64,000 nucleotides of DNA, from assembly GCA_033297205.1 (NCBI GenBank), contig MU859101.1, positions 124,001 through 188,000 of the forward strand, written 5' to 3'. The translations under genes and the position numbers were made by a program. The notes under the pieces are model-generated. The model made no database searches and was not told the DNA's origin. It was given only the letters and a program-made list of their open reading frames with translations. Positions 1-11,443 of this stretch are shown here, in pieces (position 1 is the first letter of the stretch; each line of letters begins with the position of its first letter). This DNA comes from Pseudoneurospora amorphoporcata (taxonomy: Eukaryota; Ascomycota; Sordariomycetes; Sordariales; Sordariaceae).

Positions 1-1
1 T

Positions 2-352
2 CCCTCTTCTGGCACCACAACCTCCCACTCCTCCTCCTTATCCTCCTCCCGCCTCCTCGGCGCCTCCGCCTCCGCCCGTCTAGCAGCCGCCAGAGCAGCC
101 GCCGCCGCACAAGCCGCCGCTGCTGCTGCTGCTGCTGCTGCTGAAGGCGGTGGTGGTGGGAACTCGCAAGGTTCCAGCGGGCAACCGCCCGTAAGAAAAA
201 AGACGCGGTTTGTGACGGATAAAGGCATCAGAGAGGCGGGCAGGGATAGTTTAGGAGAAAAGGGTTTTTTTTTGAGTGCGGCGCAGAAGAGTAGACGGCA
301 GGTGATGTCGAGTGAGGATGAGGATGATGATTTGGAGATTGTTCTGAACTGA
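2..352 (+). CDS. 3' end of an unrecognised gene (partial)
   Basis: The frame is open from the left edge to a TGA at 350-352, about 116 codons. It starts Ser/Thr-rich, runs through an Ala-rich helix ending in eight GCT codons (119-142), a Gly run, a basic patch (residues KKTRF), and ends in a short acidic tail (SSEDEDDD). The pattern looks like the disordered C-terminus of a nuclear protein, but I do not recognise the family. The gene begins outside the window, and introns upstream cannot be judged. The open frame, codon choice and acidic ending make real coding likely; the GCT run is also a microsatellite and may vary in length between strains. Confidence 0.6.
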   Translation, partial: PSSGTTTSHSSSLSSSRLLGASASARLAAARAAAAAQAAAAAAAAAAEGGGGGNSQGSSGQPPVRKKTRFVTDKGIREAGRDSLGEKGFFLSAAQKSRRQVMSSEDEDDDLEIVLN

Positions 353-694
353 GTGAGCGGGGCTGCGGGGGTAGGCTGTGTGGGAAAGGATGGATGGTGA
401 GGGGGAAGAGGCGAGAGAGAACAAGCTTCAAATGAGTGGTGGAATTATGTTGGCGTACGAGCAAAACATTGAGCAGGTAACGGTGTGGTGAAGATCGGAC
501 GTTTGATGTCTGGATATACGGCGGCCGGTTAGTCTAGTCGGTCGGTTGGGTATCTTCGTGCTTGGTTAATGGCTGGCTATAGACTGGGCAACAACAACAG
601 GGGTACGGAGGGTCGTTTGGATGGGATGATGGCTTCGGGCTTGGGGTTTCGGAACTTTGAATCTTCTTTCTCTTGTATGATGAATTGAATGACT

Positions 695-725
<31 letters not shown>

Positions 726-1028
726 TAAGGATACACACACATAACTGGCGCAATGGATTATATGGGATTCTTGTCTCTTTTTTTTTTTTCTTCATTATCA
801 TTCTCTTCTTCGACTACAAAAGACAACCAATCTGGTGCGAAGCTCTGCTAGCAAAATTTTACCTCTATCTATCGATCGCCGCAACTTTAGAAATCTTCCG
901 TCTTGATGCATCTTTTTCACGACAACACAAGCGCTGACCGACTGACTGACTTATTTTGACCTGTTTGCGTTACAGCTGCTTTACTTAGGCCCTATTTCCA
1001 CACCTACTTATATCAACAACCAATTAAA
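353..1028. other. Intergenic, with a CA microsatellite
   Basis: No convincing gene. It holds the 3' flank of the left-edge gene and a (CA)n dinucleotide run at about 694-720. The last 20 bases before the tRNA contain TCAACAA, which also occurs about the same distance upstream of the second tRNA-Thr in the window. Confidence 0.6.
694..720. repeat. (CA)n microsatellite
   Basis: Uninterrupted AC dinucleotide repeat, about 13 units. Confidence 0.95.
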
Positions 1029-1100
1029 GCCCGCATGGCTCAGTGGTAGAGCGCATCACTAGTAATGATGAGGTCGTCAGTTCGATTCTGGCTGTGGGCA
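1029..1100 (+). tRNA. tRNA-Thr (anticodon AGT)
   Basis: A 72-nt cloverleaf without intron. The acceptor stem GCCCGCA pairs with TGTGGGC (one G-T pair). The D arm contains GGCTCAGTGGTAGAGC, which is the A box. The anticodon stem CATCA/TGATG encloses the loop CTAGTAA, so the anticodon is AGT. The T arm contains GTTCGATTC, the B box. A T-rich run starts about 25 nt downstream and can end RNA polymerase III transcription. An identical copy lies on the minus strand at 23208-23279. Confidence 0.95.
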
Positions 1101-1129
1101 TTTGACCTGCAATTGGTTCTTTCTTTTTC

Positions 1130-1132
<3 letters not shown>

Positions 1133-1162
<30 letters not shown>
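1133..1162 (+). terminator. Poly(T) tract, Pol III terminator region
   Basis: Thirty T residues in a row, preceded by shorter T runs (TTTCTTTTTCT) after the tRNA-Thr. Any of these can end Pol III transcription; the long run is also a simple repeat. Confidence 0.6.
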
Positions 1163-1751
1163 CATTTTGGCTCTTTGTTAACTAACCTGTTTAAGTTCTT
1201 CTCTCGGTGAGCAAGCAAAGTATTGCGAGATTGTTGTAGTTTGTTGTTGATGGTGATGTCCTTGTGCTGTGTGCTGTGTCATCAGGTCGTTCGCGCCTTC
1301 CTGTTTGTGGATTCGGATGAATTGAACAGAGGAGAAAGAGTAAACGAAGCGGGAGTTTGGTCGAACTAGGTTGAAATCATCCGTTTTGATAGCGCTTTGT
1401 TTTCTCTTCTCGTCTCCCCAATTACCCAATCTTCTTCCATTTCGGCTGTTCCCATGGCGACAGCAAACATTTTGTTCCATCCTTCGTTGAAGATTAACGA
1501 TTGGCATCGATAAGATGACTTGGCAGCTCATGCCGCCGCTCTGCGCTTCACAGAACGCGGTCAGCAACAAGCTTTGGCGTTGGAGCTCTTGATTGGGCGC
1601 GGGGTGTTTTGAGGTGCCATTCAGCCTTACTCAGAGGAGCCCACTACCTCCTCGGGTTTGTGTCGTCGAGTAAGAGTTAAGAGTCGGTCATTGATCCGTA
1701 CGGACTATTTTTCCCTTTTCCACATCTTCATCTCTATCTCCTAGCCTCGAG
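1163..1751. other. Intergenic upstream of the HET gene
   Basis: No convincing gene. The only long frame, on the minus strand at 1178-1570, has no recognisable motif. The 200 bases before the HET start codon are pyrimidine-rich (TTTTCCC, CATCTTCATC, CTATCTCC), as is common in fungal promoters and leaders. Confidence 0.5.
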
Positions 1752-3859
1752 ATGTCTTTCCGATCAGCTTCAACATGGCAACGCCTCAAAGCTGCCACTG
1801 TATCAAGCATATATTCCTTGACAAAGAAGTGCTTGACCTGCCAGCATCTGTCCCATGACCGAACTATCAGCAAAGTTGACCTTGTCGCGTCAGCTAGATT
1901 AGGCTGTCGTTATTGCATCTTTATCCTTAACGCTTTCAACCACTTCGACGCCCAAGATGATTTCAGTAAGGTATCATGGATGAATGACTGGTGTACCTTG
2001 AGCTTCCGCTATAACGAACCCCATCGATCTTGGCTTCAGCTAGAAGTATACACACCAGTGGGTAGGTAATTTGTTCTCTCCTATGAAGAAGCATAGCTGA
2101 TACGAAGCACTCAGGTCACCCGCCGGCTTGGCCTGATATTTCCCAAAGCGCCGATCCCCTTGACGACATTTTGAACGGCGGCTCGCCTCGGTCACCTGAA
2201 GCTTATGGCTTTATTCATTCCTGTCTTCAGGACTGTGACGACAATCATCCGGAATGCAAGATCGCAGGTCAAGAACTTCCCACACGCCTCTTAGACGTAC
2301 GGCATGAAGGCACGCAGCAAGTGATGCTTGTCGAAACAAGGTCACTTCCTATGAGGCACAGAGCAACCTACATAGCCCTTAGTTACTGTTGGGGCAAAGG
2401 GCAGAGTCTGACGCTAAGGTCCGAAAACCTGGAGGCCATGAAGTTGGGTCTCATGGTTTCCAGTCTGCCGCAGACACTACAAGATGCCGTCACCGTTGCC
2501 AGAGCGCTAGGCCAACAGTACCTATGGGTAGACGCCTTGTGCATCATCCAGAATTCCCCAAGCGACTGGGAAGTTGAATCATCAAGGTTGGCCTCGGTAT
2601 ACCGTGGCGCCTGGCTTACTATTGCTGCCGCTGCCGCCTCTGGCGCTTCTGAGGGGTTCCTATCTCGCAATTACCGAGAAACAAACAGGTGGTACAAGGA
2701 GCCCTACCACGAGAAATGGCCCAACCACGAAGCATGCTCGGCAATTTTAGGCGCTCGATGGGCATCTCAATATCTTGAACACCGGAATACCAACACGAAG
2801 ATTCCTGTGCCATCCTGGAATCTTCGCGGGTGGACAATGCAGGAACGGCTGCTCTCGCAAAGATTACTCACCTATCATCTTTACGAGCTCCGCTGGGTTT
2901 GTCAAACCACATCCAAGTACGAATCTACGAGTCACTCGCCATATCTCGAGCATTGGCTCAAAGCTGATCCGCTGGACCGGCCCCTTCTTAAGTATAAGTC
3001 TGTCCAGGCGGTGCATGATCGGTGGCGCAGTATTGTTCTTGATTATACCGCCCGCCGGCTTACCGATGTCCGCGACAAGCTGCCAGCAATTTCTGGCCTT
3101 GCACAAGTCTTCCAACGAGTTTTACAGTCTCCATATATTGCAGGCATCTGGAAAAACCAACTACCTTGGGATCTGCTATGGACTGCTTCTAGCCTTCAAG
3201 TAAATACTGCTCCAGAGCTTTATATAGCGCCTACTTTCAGTTGGGCGTCAATATCGTCACCAGTTGAAAGGTTCGTCGAAAAAAAACCCTTTCGGCACAG
3301 TGAGTCGGTCTCTCAAATTGTGGTCGAAGATGCTTGTGCCATTGTCGATGGAAAAGACCCACTGGGCCGAGTGAACAATGGCTGGATCAAACTCCGCGGT
3401 TATATCTCGAAGGCCACTCTTGGCTCACCGGACGATCTAAAATGGTATTATCCAGTCAAGACCAAATATCTTGGAATAAGGATTTTTGATCACGACACCT
3501 TCTTAGAAGAGTTCCAAGCAACAAACGAACAGGGCAACGTGGAAAGATCTGTTTGTCGAATGCGTCGACCCTCGTCTGCAACTCCACAAGACAATGAGCC
3601 CTTACCGCCCATAATACAGCACGGCGCTGTTGTGTATTTGCTTTTCATGGGCTACAGGAGAGATGTAATTCCTCCTACCTTCACCTCTTACTACTTCCTC
3701 GTACTAGGGATCTCGAGGGAAAATCCCGGAATGTATGAGAGACTAGGTGTTCTCGAAGAGCTTCAGGTTTGGAAGAGCAAATCCCGGAGCAAAGAGGAGG
3801 AGTTCATTTCTGGTCTCATCTCTGCGGCAGACGAGTACAAGACGATCACCATAGTTTGA
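1752..3859 (+). CDS. HET-domain (heterokaryon incompatibility) protein
   Basis: Two exons, 1752-2061 and 2115-3859, joined through a 53-nt intron (donor GTAGGT, acceptor CTCAG), giving about 684 residues. Phase fits only this donor; the GTAATT four bases later would break the frame. The HET domain begins near residue 185: YIALSYCWG, then LPQTLQDAV, LWVDALCIIQ near residue 240, and SRLASVYRGAWLTIAAA. Further on a W-rich segment (RGWTMQERLLS) fits the end of the domain. The C-terminal half has no motif I know. HET domains trigger cell death when unlike fungi fuse, usually through a partner allele or another sensor. No NLR, ankyrin or WD-repeat region is fused here, so this is the plain N-terminal HET type. 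Which recognition partner it has cannot be told from the window. Confidence 0.9.
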
Positions 3860-4797
3860 TCTCGAGGGCAGTTAGGCTGTGAATCACTGGTTTACACCTG
3901 TACGTGGACGATTCTATCCGGATCTGGACCGGAGGTTTTGTTGGCTTGGGTACCGAAAGACGTGATATGCGTTTCCTTTTTCTCAATCTGTCTATTATGT
4001 TGGTTCATCTACATCCTTATTCCTACTGTTTGATTCATACCTCTCGCCAAGTCTTTGTTGATTTTATGTGAGCATTCCTTCTCCACATGAGGAGACTACA
4101 AGATACTGACGTCTAAAGCACCCATAGCCTCAATTACAGCCAAATGGCACAGCCATTTTAGCCAACCTCAAGAGATCAAACAGGATGCAAAGTTCGATGA
4201 GATCAACAAACTACAGGACGAAGACATGCACTCATTACTTGCACATCAAGGCGCCTGACCAAAGTCAGCTCGCCCAAGCGAGTAAGGGCTGAGCTGGCAA
4301 AGACACCTCGACTTCAGCATGGTATGGTCTACGAGGGGAGGAGAGAAGATGTCAGAATAAAATAGTGAATTCCAGATTTTCTGAGATTTGTCCGCCAACC
4401 TTGAACGAGCCTTCGATTACCCTTGAAGTCCTAGTGACAGGGAACCTCCCATCTATCCTTGCCAATCGACATAGCAATCCCAGAGCACATTAAGGAAAGT
4501 CCGCAAGTTCAAAAAGTTCCTACTGGCATAATGAAACCATCCGTATTCTTTCCGTTTAAAATTCCTCCTCGTTCTTTCCATCCGTTATGTCGCCTACACG
4601 AACCATGACGCGGTTCCAGCCCAGGCCACCCACCGGTCAAATTGCAAAGCGTCAAGACGATGAAGCTCCCCGATCTACAGGAACCCACCCATCCCAGCCA
4701 GTAGGCCAGCTGCCCAGAATAAGGCAGGTAACCAAGAACCGTCAAAGTCCCTAGCATACGTTCGCTGGTCTGGGTGCGAGTGCCGTCCCAGACAGTT
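3860..4797. other. Intergenic between HET gene and small ORF
   Basis: No coding region that I can support. The minus frame at 4509-4808 overlaps the small ORF below and lacks motifs. Presumably 3' flank of two convergent genes. Confidence 0.5.
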
Positions 4798-5082
4798 TCA
4801 GCCCTCAAGAGGCGGGTTGGGCCACGGGTCTTTCAGTCTGTGTCTGGGGCAGGGAAACGGGAGCGGCTCGTAGCCGCGCTCTCCCATGGCAGGGCAGATG
4901 ATGCGCTTGTGGTCACCCTTGGTTCCCACCTTGTGACCGCACTTGATATTCTTATGACGGAAATCGTAGTCATCCTCATCTGCCGTGCACCTTTTGCCAT
5001 TCTTATCGGCAGGGCAGAGAGCGTATTCATAGCGTCCGGCGAGGGAGTAGATGCATTGCGTCAGCTCTTTTTCACTCGGCAT
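4798..5082 (-). CDS. Small Cys-containing protein, unknown function
   Basis: A single-exon ORF of 94 residues on the minus strand. It carries six cysteines spread evenly (QCIY, LCPA, RCTA, KCGH, ICPA, PCPRH), several His and Asp, no signal peptide and no membrane segment. The start context is AATCATGCC. The even Cys/His spacing and normal codon choice suggest a real small intracellular, perhaps metal-binding or disulfide-stabilised, protein. I do not recognise a family. It could also be one exon of a larger gene or a chance frame. RNA reads or conservation in related species would settle it. Confidence 0.5.
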   Translation of the reverse strand: MPSEKELTQCIYSLAGRYEYALCPADKNGKRCTADEDDYDFRHKNIKCGHKVGTKGDHKRIICPAMGERGYEPLPFPCPRHRLKDPWPNPPLEG

Positions 5083-7536
5083 GATTCTTTCTTGTCGTGG
5101 TGGTTTTGGGGGTGGGTCGGTTAGGTGGTGGGATGTTTGGGTTGGAGAGATTAGATGGGGTTTGTGGGTGTCTTTCTGTCTGTCTGTCTGTTTGAAAAAG
5201 ATGGAAACTGCTGGTCAGCGCTGGTCAGGACAGTGGAAATGTGAGAGATGGAGTTGATGTGATGGTGCTCCTTTTTTTCCCGGCTGGCCTTGTGTACTCG
5301 ACGTACCTTGCTTGACGAATAATCGCTGTGTCGGAGAGTTCTGAAGAAGACCGGCTACCTCAGAGTCTTGTCGGCTTGTGTCTGTTGTCTGCGGATTTTT
5401 GAATTCGAACTTCGAGATGAGCCATATCCCCTTTTTGTAGTCGCTAGACACCTTCCACTCGGGCATACGAAGCAAGACGACAAGTAGAAGTGGACAAAGA
5501 AGCTTTCGATTATGCCCACTTCATATTTGGCGGTTAGCAGGTTGGAGGCATCACCAACGAGCCGGTGGTCTGTCAATAGTTGAGGAAGACTGATGACGAA
5601 GGTCATTGGGTCAAAGAAGCGGCCGACTTTTCAAACAGTTGGCTATAATCTATCTCATCATTCAAAGAATCGCCATCCTGTTGGGAGTCTGTGTGAGGGC
5701 TTCGCATGGGAATGAAGAAGTTGGTAAGACTCATCAGTCAAAGAACAACGAGAATGAGCGGTGCTGTTGGTGAATATCCGCCCGCCTCTCCCATCATCTG
5801 GGACAATCAGAAGGAAAGCTCCTGAGTAAAAAGAAGACAGGAGTCATCACCAACCACCTGGTGATGTGCGCTGACCATAGTGAACACTTCACGAGAGATT
5901 TCCATCAAAGAAGACACAAAGCTGGGGAAAGCCGCGATCGTCTACCAGTCGACACTTTACCAACAAAGCAGATCGTTCAATGTCAAGGACACTAGAGGAG
6001 AATAACTTTGGAGAAGCGAGAAACTTCCAGAGAAAGTACCTAAATGATGTAATGTTGCCTATCGAATCAACCTCTCTCCCAACACGAGGAACCGGAAAAG
6101 ACCATATACAACGCCAACGAAAAGCGCCATAAAACCAACATACAGTACGAAGCTCGAGCAGAACCCAAACAAAACCCAGACGGAATCTGTCGAGAGAAGC
6201 GGGTCGTTGGCAATATATTTGATCAACCAAGCCCAACCCTCCCGTCCAAACCCCCCGCCCGTCCGGAACTCTTCCCTCACTCAAACGCCTTGTCGTTTTC
6301 TTGGCATTTGTGGCGCGCGCGTTGTACACACAACAATCGACAACTTTTTGACATTTGGACCATCGAAACGAAAGAGGAATATTAAGAAACTCGAGTTTAT
6401 AATAATGAGAATTACTATATTAATAGTTTCAGTCACGCCGATTTCGGATCTATCCTCAGTTTTTTTTATATCTCTTTATTTAATAGGGATGCGAGCCGAT
6501 AAAGTCTAGACTAGTTCTTTTCGTTTTGAAGGTCCAAAATGTCTCGTGTCGTGTGTGTGTGTGTGCAACGCGCACTATGCCAAGAAAACGACAAAGCGTT
6601 TGAGTGAGGGAATCATGTTGTGTGTAGCACAGTTAGTTCCATTTCAACTTCTGTTACGCGCCGCGCTGCAAGCCCGCTTGATGTGTGTGATGTGCGCAAC
6701 TGCCATCAGAAACCGCAGAAAAAAAAGAGCAAAAAAACTTACATCTGCATTGTATCGCCGTCTTGTGACATATGTACGTACCTAGTTACTGACTGTACCA
6801 AAACAAAGACAAAATTGAGGAACCAGAAACACTCGGAACTACATCCGGGGCGCGGCGCCGAGAAAGGGAGAAATTGTATCCTAGACAGGGACGTTGGTTG
6901 CGGTTGGCACGGCTGGGAGGAGGGAGGGTGTTTGTATTTGTCACATGCCCGCCGGCTTTTTCCATTTTCTATATGTCGGGAGAACAATGGATGGATTCTG
7001 AGGGGTAAGGATTGAATAGATTGGAAGAGGCGGCGGGAATAAAGTCTAGAGGATAGAAAGGGGTCGAGAACGTGACAGAAATTGGGAATTAGGTACCCAA
7101 GTTCTCATGCAGACACTCAAGTGTTACACTCCACCAGTAACCCCTTCGGCAAAAAGAACAATTCCTGGAAAACAGTAGGGGCTTGACAGTGATGACTACA
7201 AAGAAAACCTCAAGTAAACGCCGGTCCTTGATGATGAAGACATCGCGCCATAACACTTTCATCTTTTTCTCTTGTTCTTATTCATGCTCTCTTAATCTTC
7301 AACTCTTCTTCTACAACAACAAAACTAACAATATAACGAACATAGAAAAAAAAGCTCAAGTGGTATATCAAACTGAACGAGCTGCTTTCCTCCCTTTCTT
7401 CCTTTCCCTTTCCTTCCTTTCCTTCGTTCCAACACCAACCACACCAATCCGACATTTCTCGAAAAAGAACTAACCAGCCAACCAGGCACAACGAAAATCC
7501 CCCGCCTGGCAAGCCCTTTACTCCTACTCTTACTCC
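5083..7536. other. Intergenic with an inverted-repeat element
   Basis: No convincing gene. The minus frame 5889-6329 begins inside the inverted-repeat element described at 6272-6612, and the plus frames 6546-6785 and 6620-7015 likewise start in or beside it. They share no motif with known proteins. Around 7380-7440 the sequence is a polypyrimidine stretch. Confidence 0.5.
6272..6612. mobile_element. 341-bp foldback/MITE-like inverted-repeat element
   Basis: The left arm (6272 to about 6377) and right arm (about 6508 to 6612) are inverted copies of each other. The outer 36 bases (TTCCCTCACTCAAACG and onward to TTGGCAT) match with one difference. Farther in, similarity continues in blocks (GACATTTGGACC and AAACGAAAGA on the left against GACATTTTGGACC and AAACGAAAAG on the right). 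The central 130 bp are A+T-rich. No transposase is encoded. A clear target duplication is not visible; TC occurs just outside both ends. It is most likely a non-autonomous DNA transposon or foldback element. Confidence 0.65.
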
Positions 7537-7704
7537 TTACGACTCTTCCTCTGGAACCACAAGCTCTTCCAACCCATCGATGACCTCCACGTGCTCCATT
7601 TTCTCTTCGTCCTCCTCTTCCTCTTTAACCCCATCAAGTCCACCTACTCCATCCACTCCCACCCGAATATAGTGGCCCTGAGTGAGCTCAAGACTGCCGA
7701 GTAC

Positions 7705-9705
7705 CTAACGCAGTCCAATCACGCTCATCTCCAGAGTCCATACCCTACGGATCCACACCTTGAGCTTCGTGCCAGGCTTGAGGCCTTCGACACCCTCAAG
7801 CTCGACACCCTCCCACCAGCACCTGCGAGCGGGCTTGCGCCAAAAGAGCAGAAGTTTCTGGGCCATGCCGACGGCGTTGCTACCCATCTCGTTGCCCTTA
7901 ATATCAGAACGAAGGCGGGCGAGGGCGAGGGAGCAGATGACGGCCTTGTTGGGCTCACCGGCGCGGTGGCCCCAGCGGTCGTCGTGGTTGAAGCCGCTAT
8001 GAGACTGTTAGTGTCGTACGACGCGACGAAGAAAATAAGAAAAACTTACCCAGCAGTCAACATCTCAATCAAATGCGCCTCCGTCGTGCCCGGCTCGTCG
8101 CTCTTCTTCAGCCCGCTGAAAATGCCGTCCTGCTTGAGCAGCGCCCGAGCAGCCGCGCGCTTGATCTCCATCATCTCGGCCTGGCCAATGTCGGCGCTAG
8201 GGGGGATGGCGTAAAAGTCCAGGTCCTCACGCAGCACAATGATGCCGGCGCGCTTAGAACCGTCATCGCCTCTTGCGCCAGACGCCGGGTCGAGGGGTAC
8301 TATGCCATCACTGCCATCTTGGGGGTTGGAAGCGTCTGCGGGGATAGACTGGGCTACTGTGCGGAAGAACTCCAGCATGTATTGTAGGGATGCTGGGTCG
8401 TACTGTTGACAATATTAGCGATGAGCTTGGTGGATAACTGATGAGCGCGCAAACTTACGTCAACTTGCACGGCATCTCCCTCGCCAAAGCCACCCATGTG
8501 TCCTTCGGGGAAAAGTCCATTGGGAAAGAGGGACAAAAGGACGAATTCGGGTAATGTTAGCAACTCGTCGCGTGATAGTGTGAACCGCGTTCCCCTGTTA
8601 AGTCAATCAGTAAACGTCCCCTATACTATATCTTTCACGAGGAATCCTTACCGCAGGTCCATAGTAATCGTCTCATCGGCGCCGACATCTGTCCAACAAA
8701 CCACATTGTTAACCATTTGTTTTATTCCAACAATTCTCCCAATTGACCACCATCATCCAGAGCAACCCAACTCACCTCCAAGGGTATTAATAGGCGGTCC
8801 ACCCTGCTGGACCTGAGTAATGATACTCGACGCTCCTCCCGCGGCAGCCATTAGATATGTGAAAGACTGGAGGGGACTGGATCCCTCCGAATATGCCGGT
8901 GGTGGCTCTGCTTCTTCCTCCTTGTTGCGAGATGACTCGCCCTTGGTATCCTCCTTTTGAGAGTTGAGCGCGCGCTTGGTTTCGTCGTCCTGGAACTGGA
9001 ATCCTGGGGACGATGCTGAAGGCGCGGTAACGAAAGCGCTACTACTGCTTCCTACTACTTCTGACGGATGTAAAACAAACGGATCGGACGGCGCGTAAGC
9101 TGGGGCGGCAGATGGTTGCGATGATGCGACTTGGTTTAAATCGACTTGGTCGTCGATAACAGCAACGCCGTTATTATCGAAATGGGTGACGGAAACGGCG
9201 GCGTACTTGCCGTCGGATGGTTCAAATACGGATGCTGAATTGGCAAGTTCAAGGTCCGCTGATGGACTGGCAAAGAGCGACGAGAAGGGCGGAGGTCGTC
9301 CGGCTGAAGAGGACTCGGACGCCGGGTATTGAGGTGGCGGAGAACGAGTGGCCGATGGTGGCTCAGAACCGGCGACAGCGGTGATGGTAGTTGGGCGACG
9401 GAAGTCGTTGACTTCTGCAGTGAAGCAGACAAGACCCGGTGGAAGTGTCTCGGGTACTATGGTGTTGGTGTCGTCGGACAGGTGGTTTAGGTGATGGTGA
9501 TCCAGGGCCAGGTTGTCCAGGTTCAGGTCCAGGTCCAGGTCGAATGAGATTCCAATGTCTTCTTCTGCGCTACGCCGTTTGGGGAGAGAAAGGCGAGAAC
9601 CTAGGTGGTGTTGAGGTGGAGGGTGGTCAAAGATGGGCCCGGAGGACGAGCAGCTGGAATCTCGCGGCGCAGACAGGGTGACGACGGGGGTGGGTGTCGC
9701 AATTG
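7705..9705 (-). CDS. Whi2-like BTB/POZ growth-regulation protein (5' end unresolved)
   Basis: Exons supported by splice phase, read from the 5' side: an open frame from about 9705 to the donor GTGAGT near 8775, a short exon near 8689-8653 (GADETITMDLR), 8594-8459 (GTRFTLSRDELLTLPEF, LFPNGLFPEG), 8402-8050 and 7996-7705. The BTB-type core and the RVWTLEMSVIG ending match the Whi2 family, which in yeast links nutrient signals to stress response and growth arrest. The upstream frame is Pro/Ser-rich (PPPAYSEGSSP) and contains no ATG before MAAAGGASS at about 8852, so the start lies there or in an upstream exon. One phase-consistent candidate first exon is 10076-9920. At the 3' end, skipping the TAG at 7705 through an intron ending CTCACTCAG would add an acidic tail (KEEEEDEEK) and end at 7537. 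RNA data are needed for both ends. Confidence 0.7.
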
Positions 9706-10076
9706 GGAATTATTTCGGTCGTGATTTTGGATGAAATGTAAGGGGCTAGGGACGTGATAAAGCTGGGGGAGCCCGAAGAAACATTAGCCAAGTTTCTATG
9801 AACCCAGTCGTCGGGCAGTGTTCCTCAACGTGGTGACAGCGACAGCGACAGCGATGGGGTGTGTTTGCTTTGCTTCCTTTCTTTTGTCGAGGCGTTTCCA
9901 TCAAGAGCCTTGAACTCACCTCTAACGGCGCCTAGGACACACACTTCAGTCAATTGATTGCATGGGATCGGTGGTAATGGGTTCCGCGATGGAGAAGATG
10001 GCAGAGTGAAGGGTGGATGGATGAGTGGTGTTGTTGGCGGACAATGGTCGGGGATTAGGATTAGGTGAAGGACCAA

Positions 10077-11443
10077 GTAAGATTGGGGTTCCTCTTCGGG
10101 GAGAGTGGGATGCTATTACCGTGGCAGATGGGCGTAATTACCTGCGAGCCTCCACTGCCCAATCTGAGGTAGATCGCCTGGGCTAGGCTAGCTGGTCCAA
10201 TCGTCCCGTCTAATTAGATGGCCCTGGTCCCGTCCTTTCCCTCGTCTGAGATGGTGCGGGCGGGAAAAAGGTCCAGAAGGATTAAAAGCGTTCGAATGGT
10301 TCGTTCGTGACAAGTTTCGCTTTCTAGCAAGAAATCGGGTGGATGTGGATGTCCTGAACAAGCAAACAAAGAAAGAGAGGTTCTCCAGGGACCTCCAACT
10401 CTGGTGTGACAAGTAGGGTAGTTCTTACCTACCTACTTATAAGTCGTTAAGGTAAAGCTGTACAATCTAGCCCTGCGTGGTATGTTTGTTAGTTTGGTAC
10501 AAAAAACGCCCAGTTCCACATTTCGAACTACTAAGAGTAAAAAAGTATTTGGGTTTGAGCGGATCTTATATTTTCCTATCCTAAAGGGCCTTAAGAAGAG
10601 ACGGAGAGAGGCAAAAGAGGCTTCTGTGGCGTTTTATACCCTGGTCACAATATTAGTGCCTTTAAACGAAAGCCAGAAGAAGGCCAATAAGAGCTCCATT
10701 TCTCCCCTATTCGACCAATGTTCGAAGAACCAAACTAACAAACAAACCAGTCTTACATTGTAAAGTTGTAAAGGATTGAAATGCGAAGAAATAACGCGGA
10801 AAGAAACAACATAACGGGGCGGCAAGACGGGAGACGACAGGCAAAACTTCCAAGCCCAACCCGTACCTGCCAAAGTTCCATGTCAAAGTTGACAGCAGCC
10901 GTCGCTGTTTCACGGAATTGACATTGACATTGACCCCATTAGGTCTACTGTATGGGGCAACGCACCCACTGTGGCCCCAAAGTGGAAGTGGGAAAGAGCA
11001 CAGGGCCAGGGGTATTTATGCTGCTGTCACGCTGTCAAATTACCGCTGAGGTGCTGGAATTGCCAATCACTGAGGTGCTCAAAGCATGAATGGAGCACAG
11101 TGGCCCGGTCCTTGCTTCCATCCATTCTCTTCGCTTGTTCTCTGTAGCCGCCGTCTACCGACCAATCACCATGTCCACGAGCCAACATCACGGCTGGGGG
11201 GTTGTCGCTGTCTCGTGCATATAGCAATTTGAGGAGAGCGATGGTGTTCAGGAAGCTTCGTGGATACATGTATACCTAGATTGGCTGGTGACGGCGTTTT
11301 GGAAGTTTGACGGCTGTTCATACAGTGTCTCACTATTAGTGACTTAATTGTAGGTAGTAATAACCTTGCCTCTGTCTGAGCCCATGGCCATCAGGGTACA
11401 CACATACAAACCATCAAGGTCCCCTTCCAAGACCTTCAAGACT
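10077..11443. other. Intergenic, with a degenerate inverted repeat
   Basis: Promoter side of the Whi2-like gene and 3' flank of the G-patch gene. No convincing coding region. Between 10457 and 10770 there is an inverted pair with a 16-bp perfect core (TGTTTGTTAGTTTGGT at 10483-10498 and its complement at 10729-10744) with weaker outward similarity, possibly a decayed small transposon. Confidence 0.5.

Noticed and set aside
7591..8214. 207-codon plus-strand frame with a hydrophobic start
   Set aside because: It is antisense to the Whi2-like exons, whose splice sites and motifs fit the minus strand.
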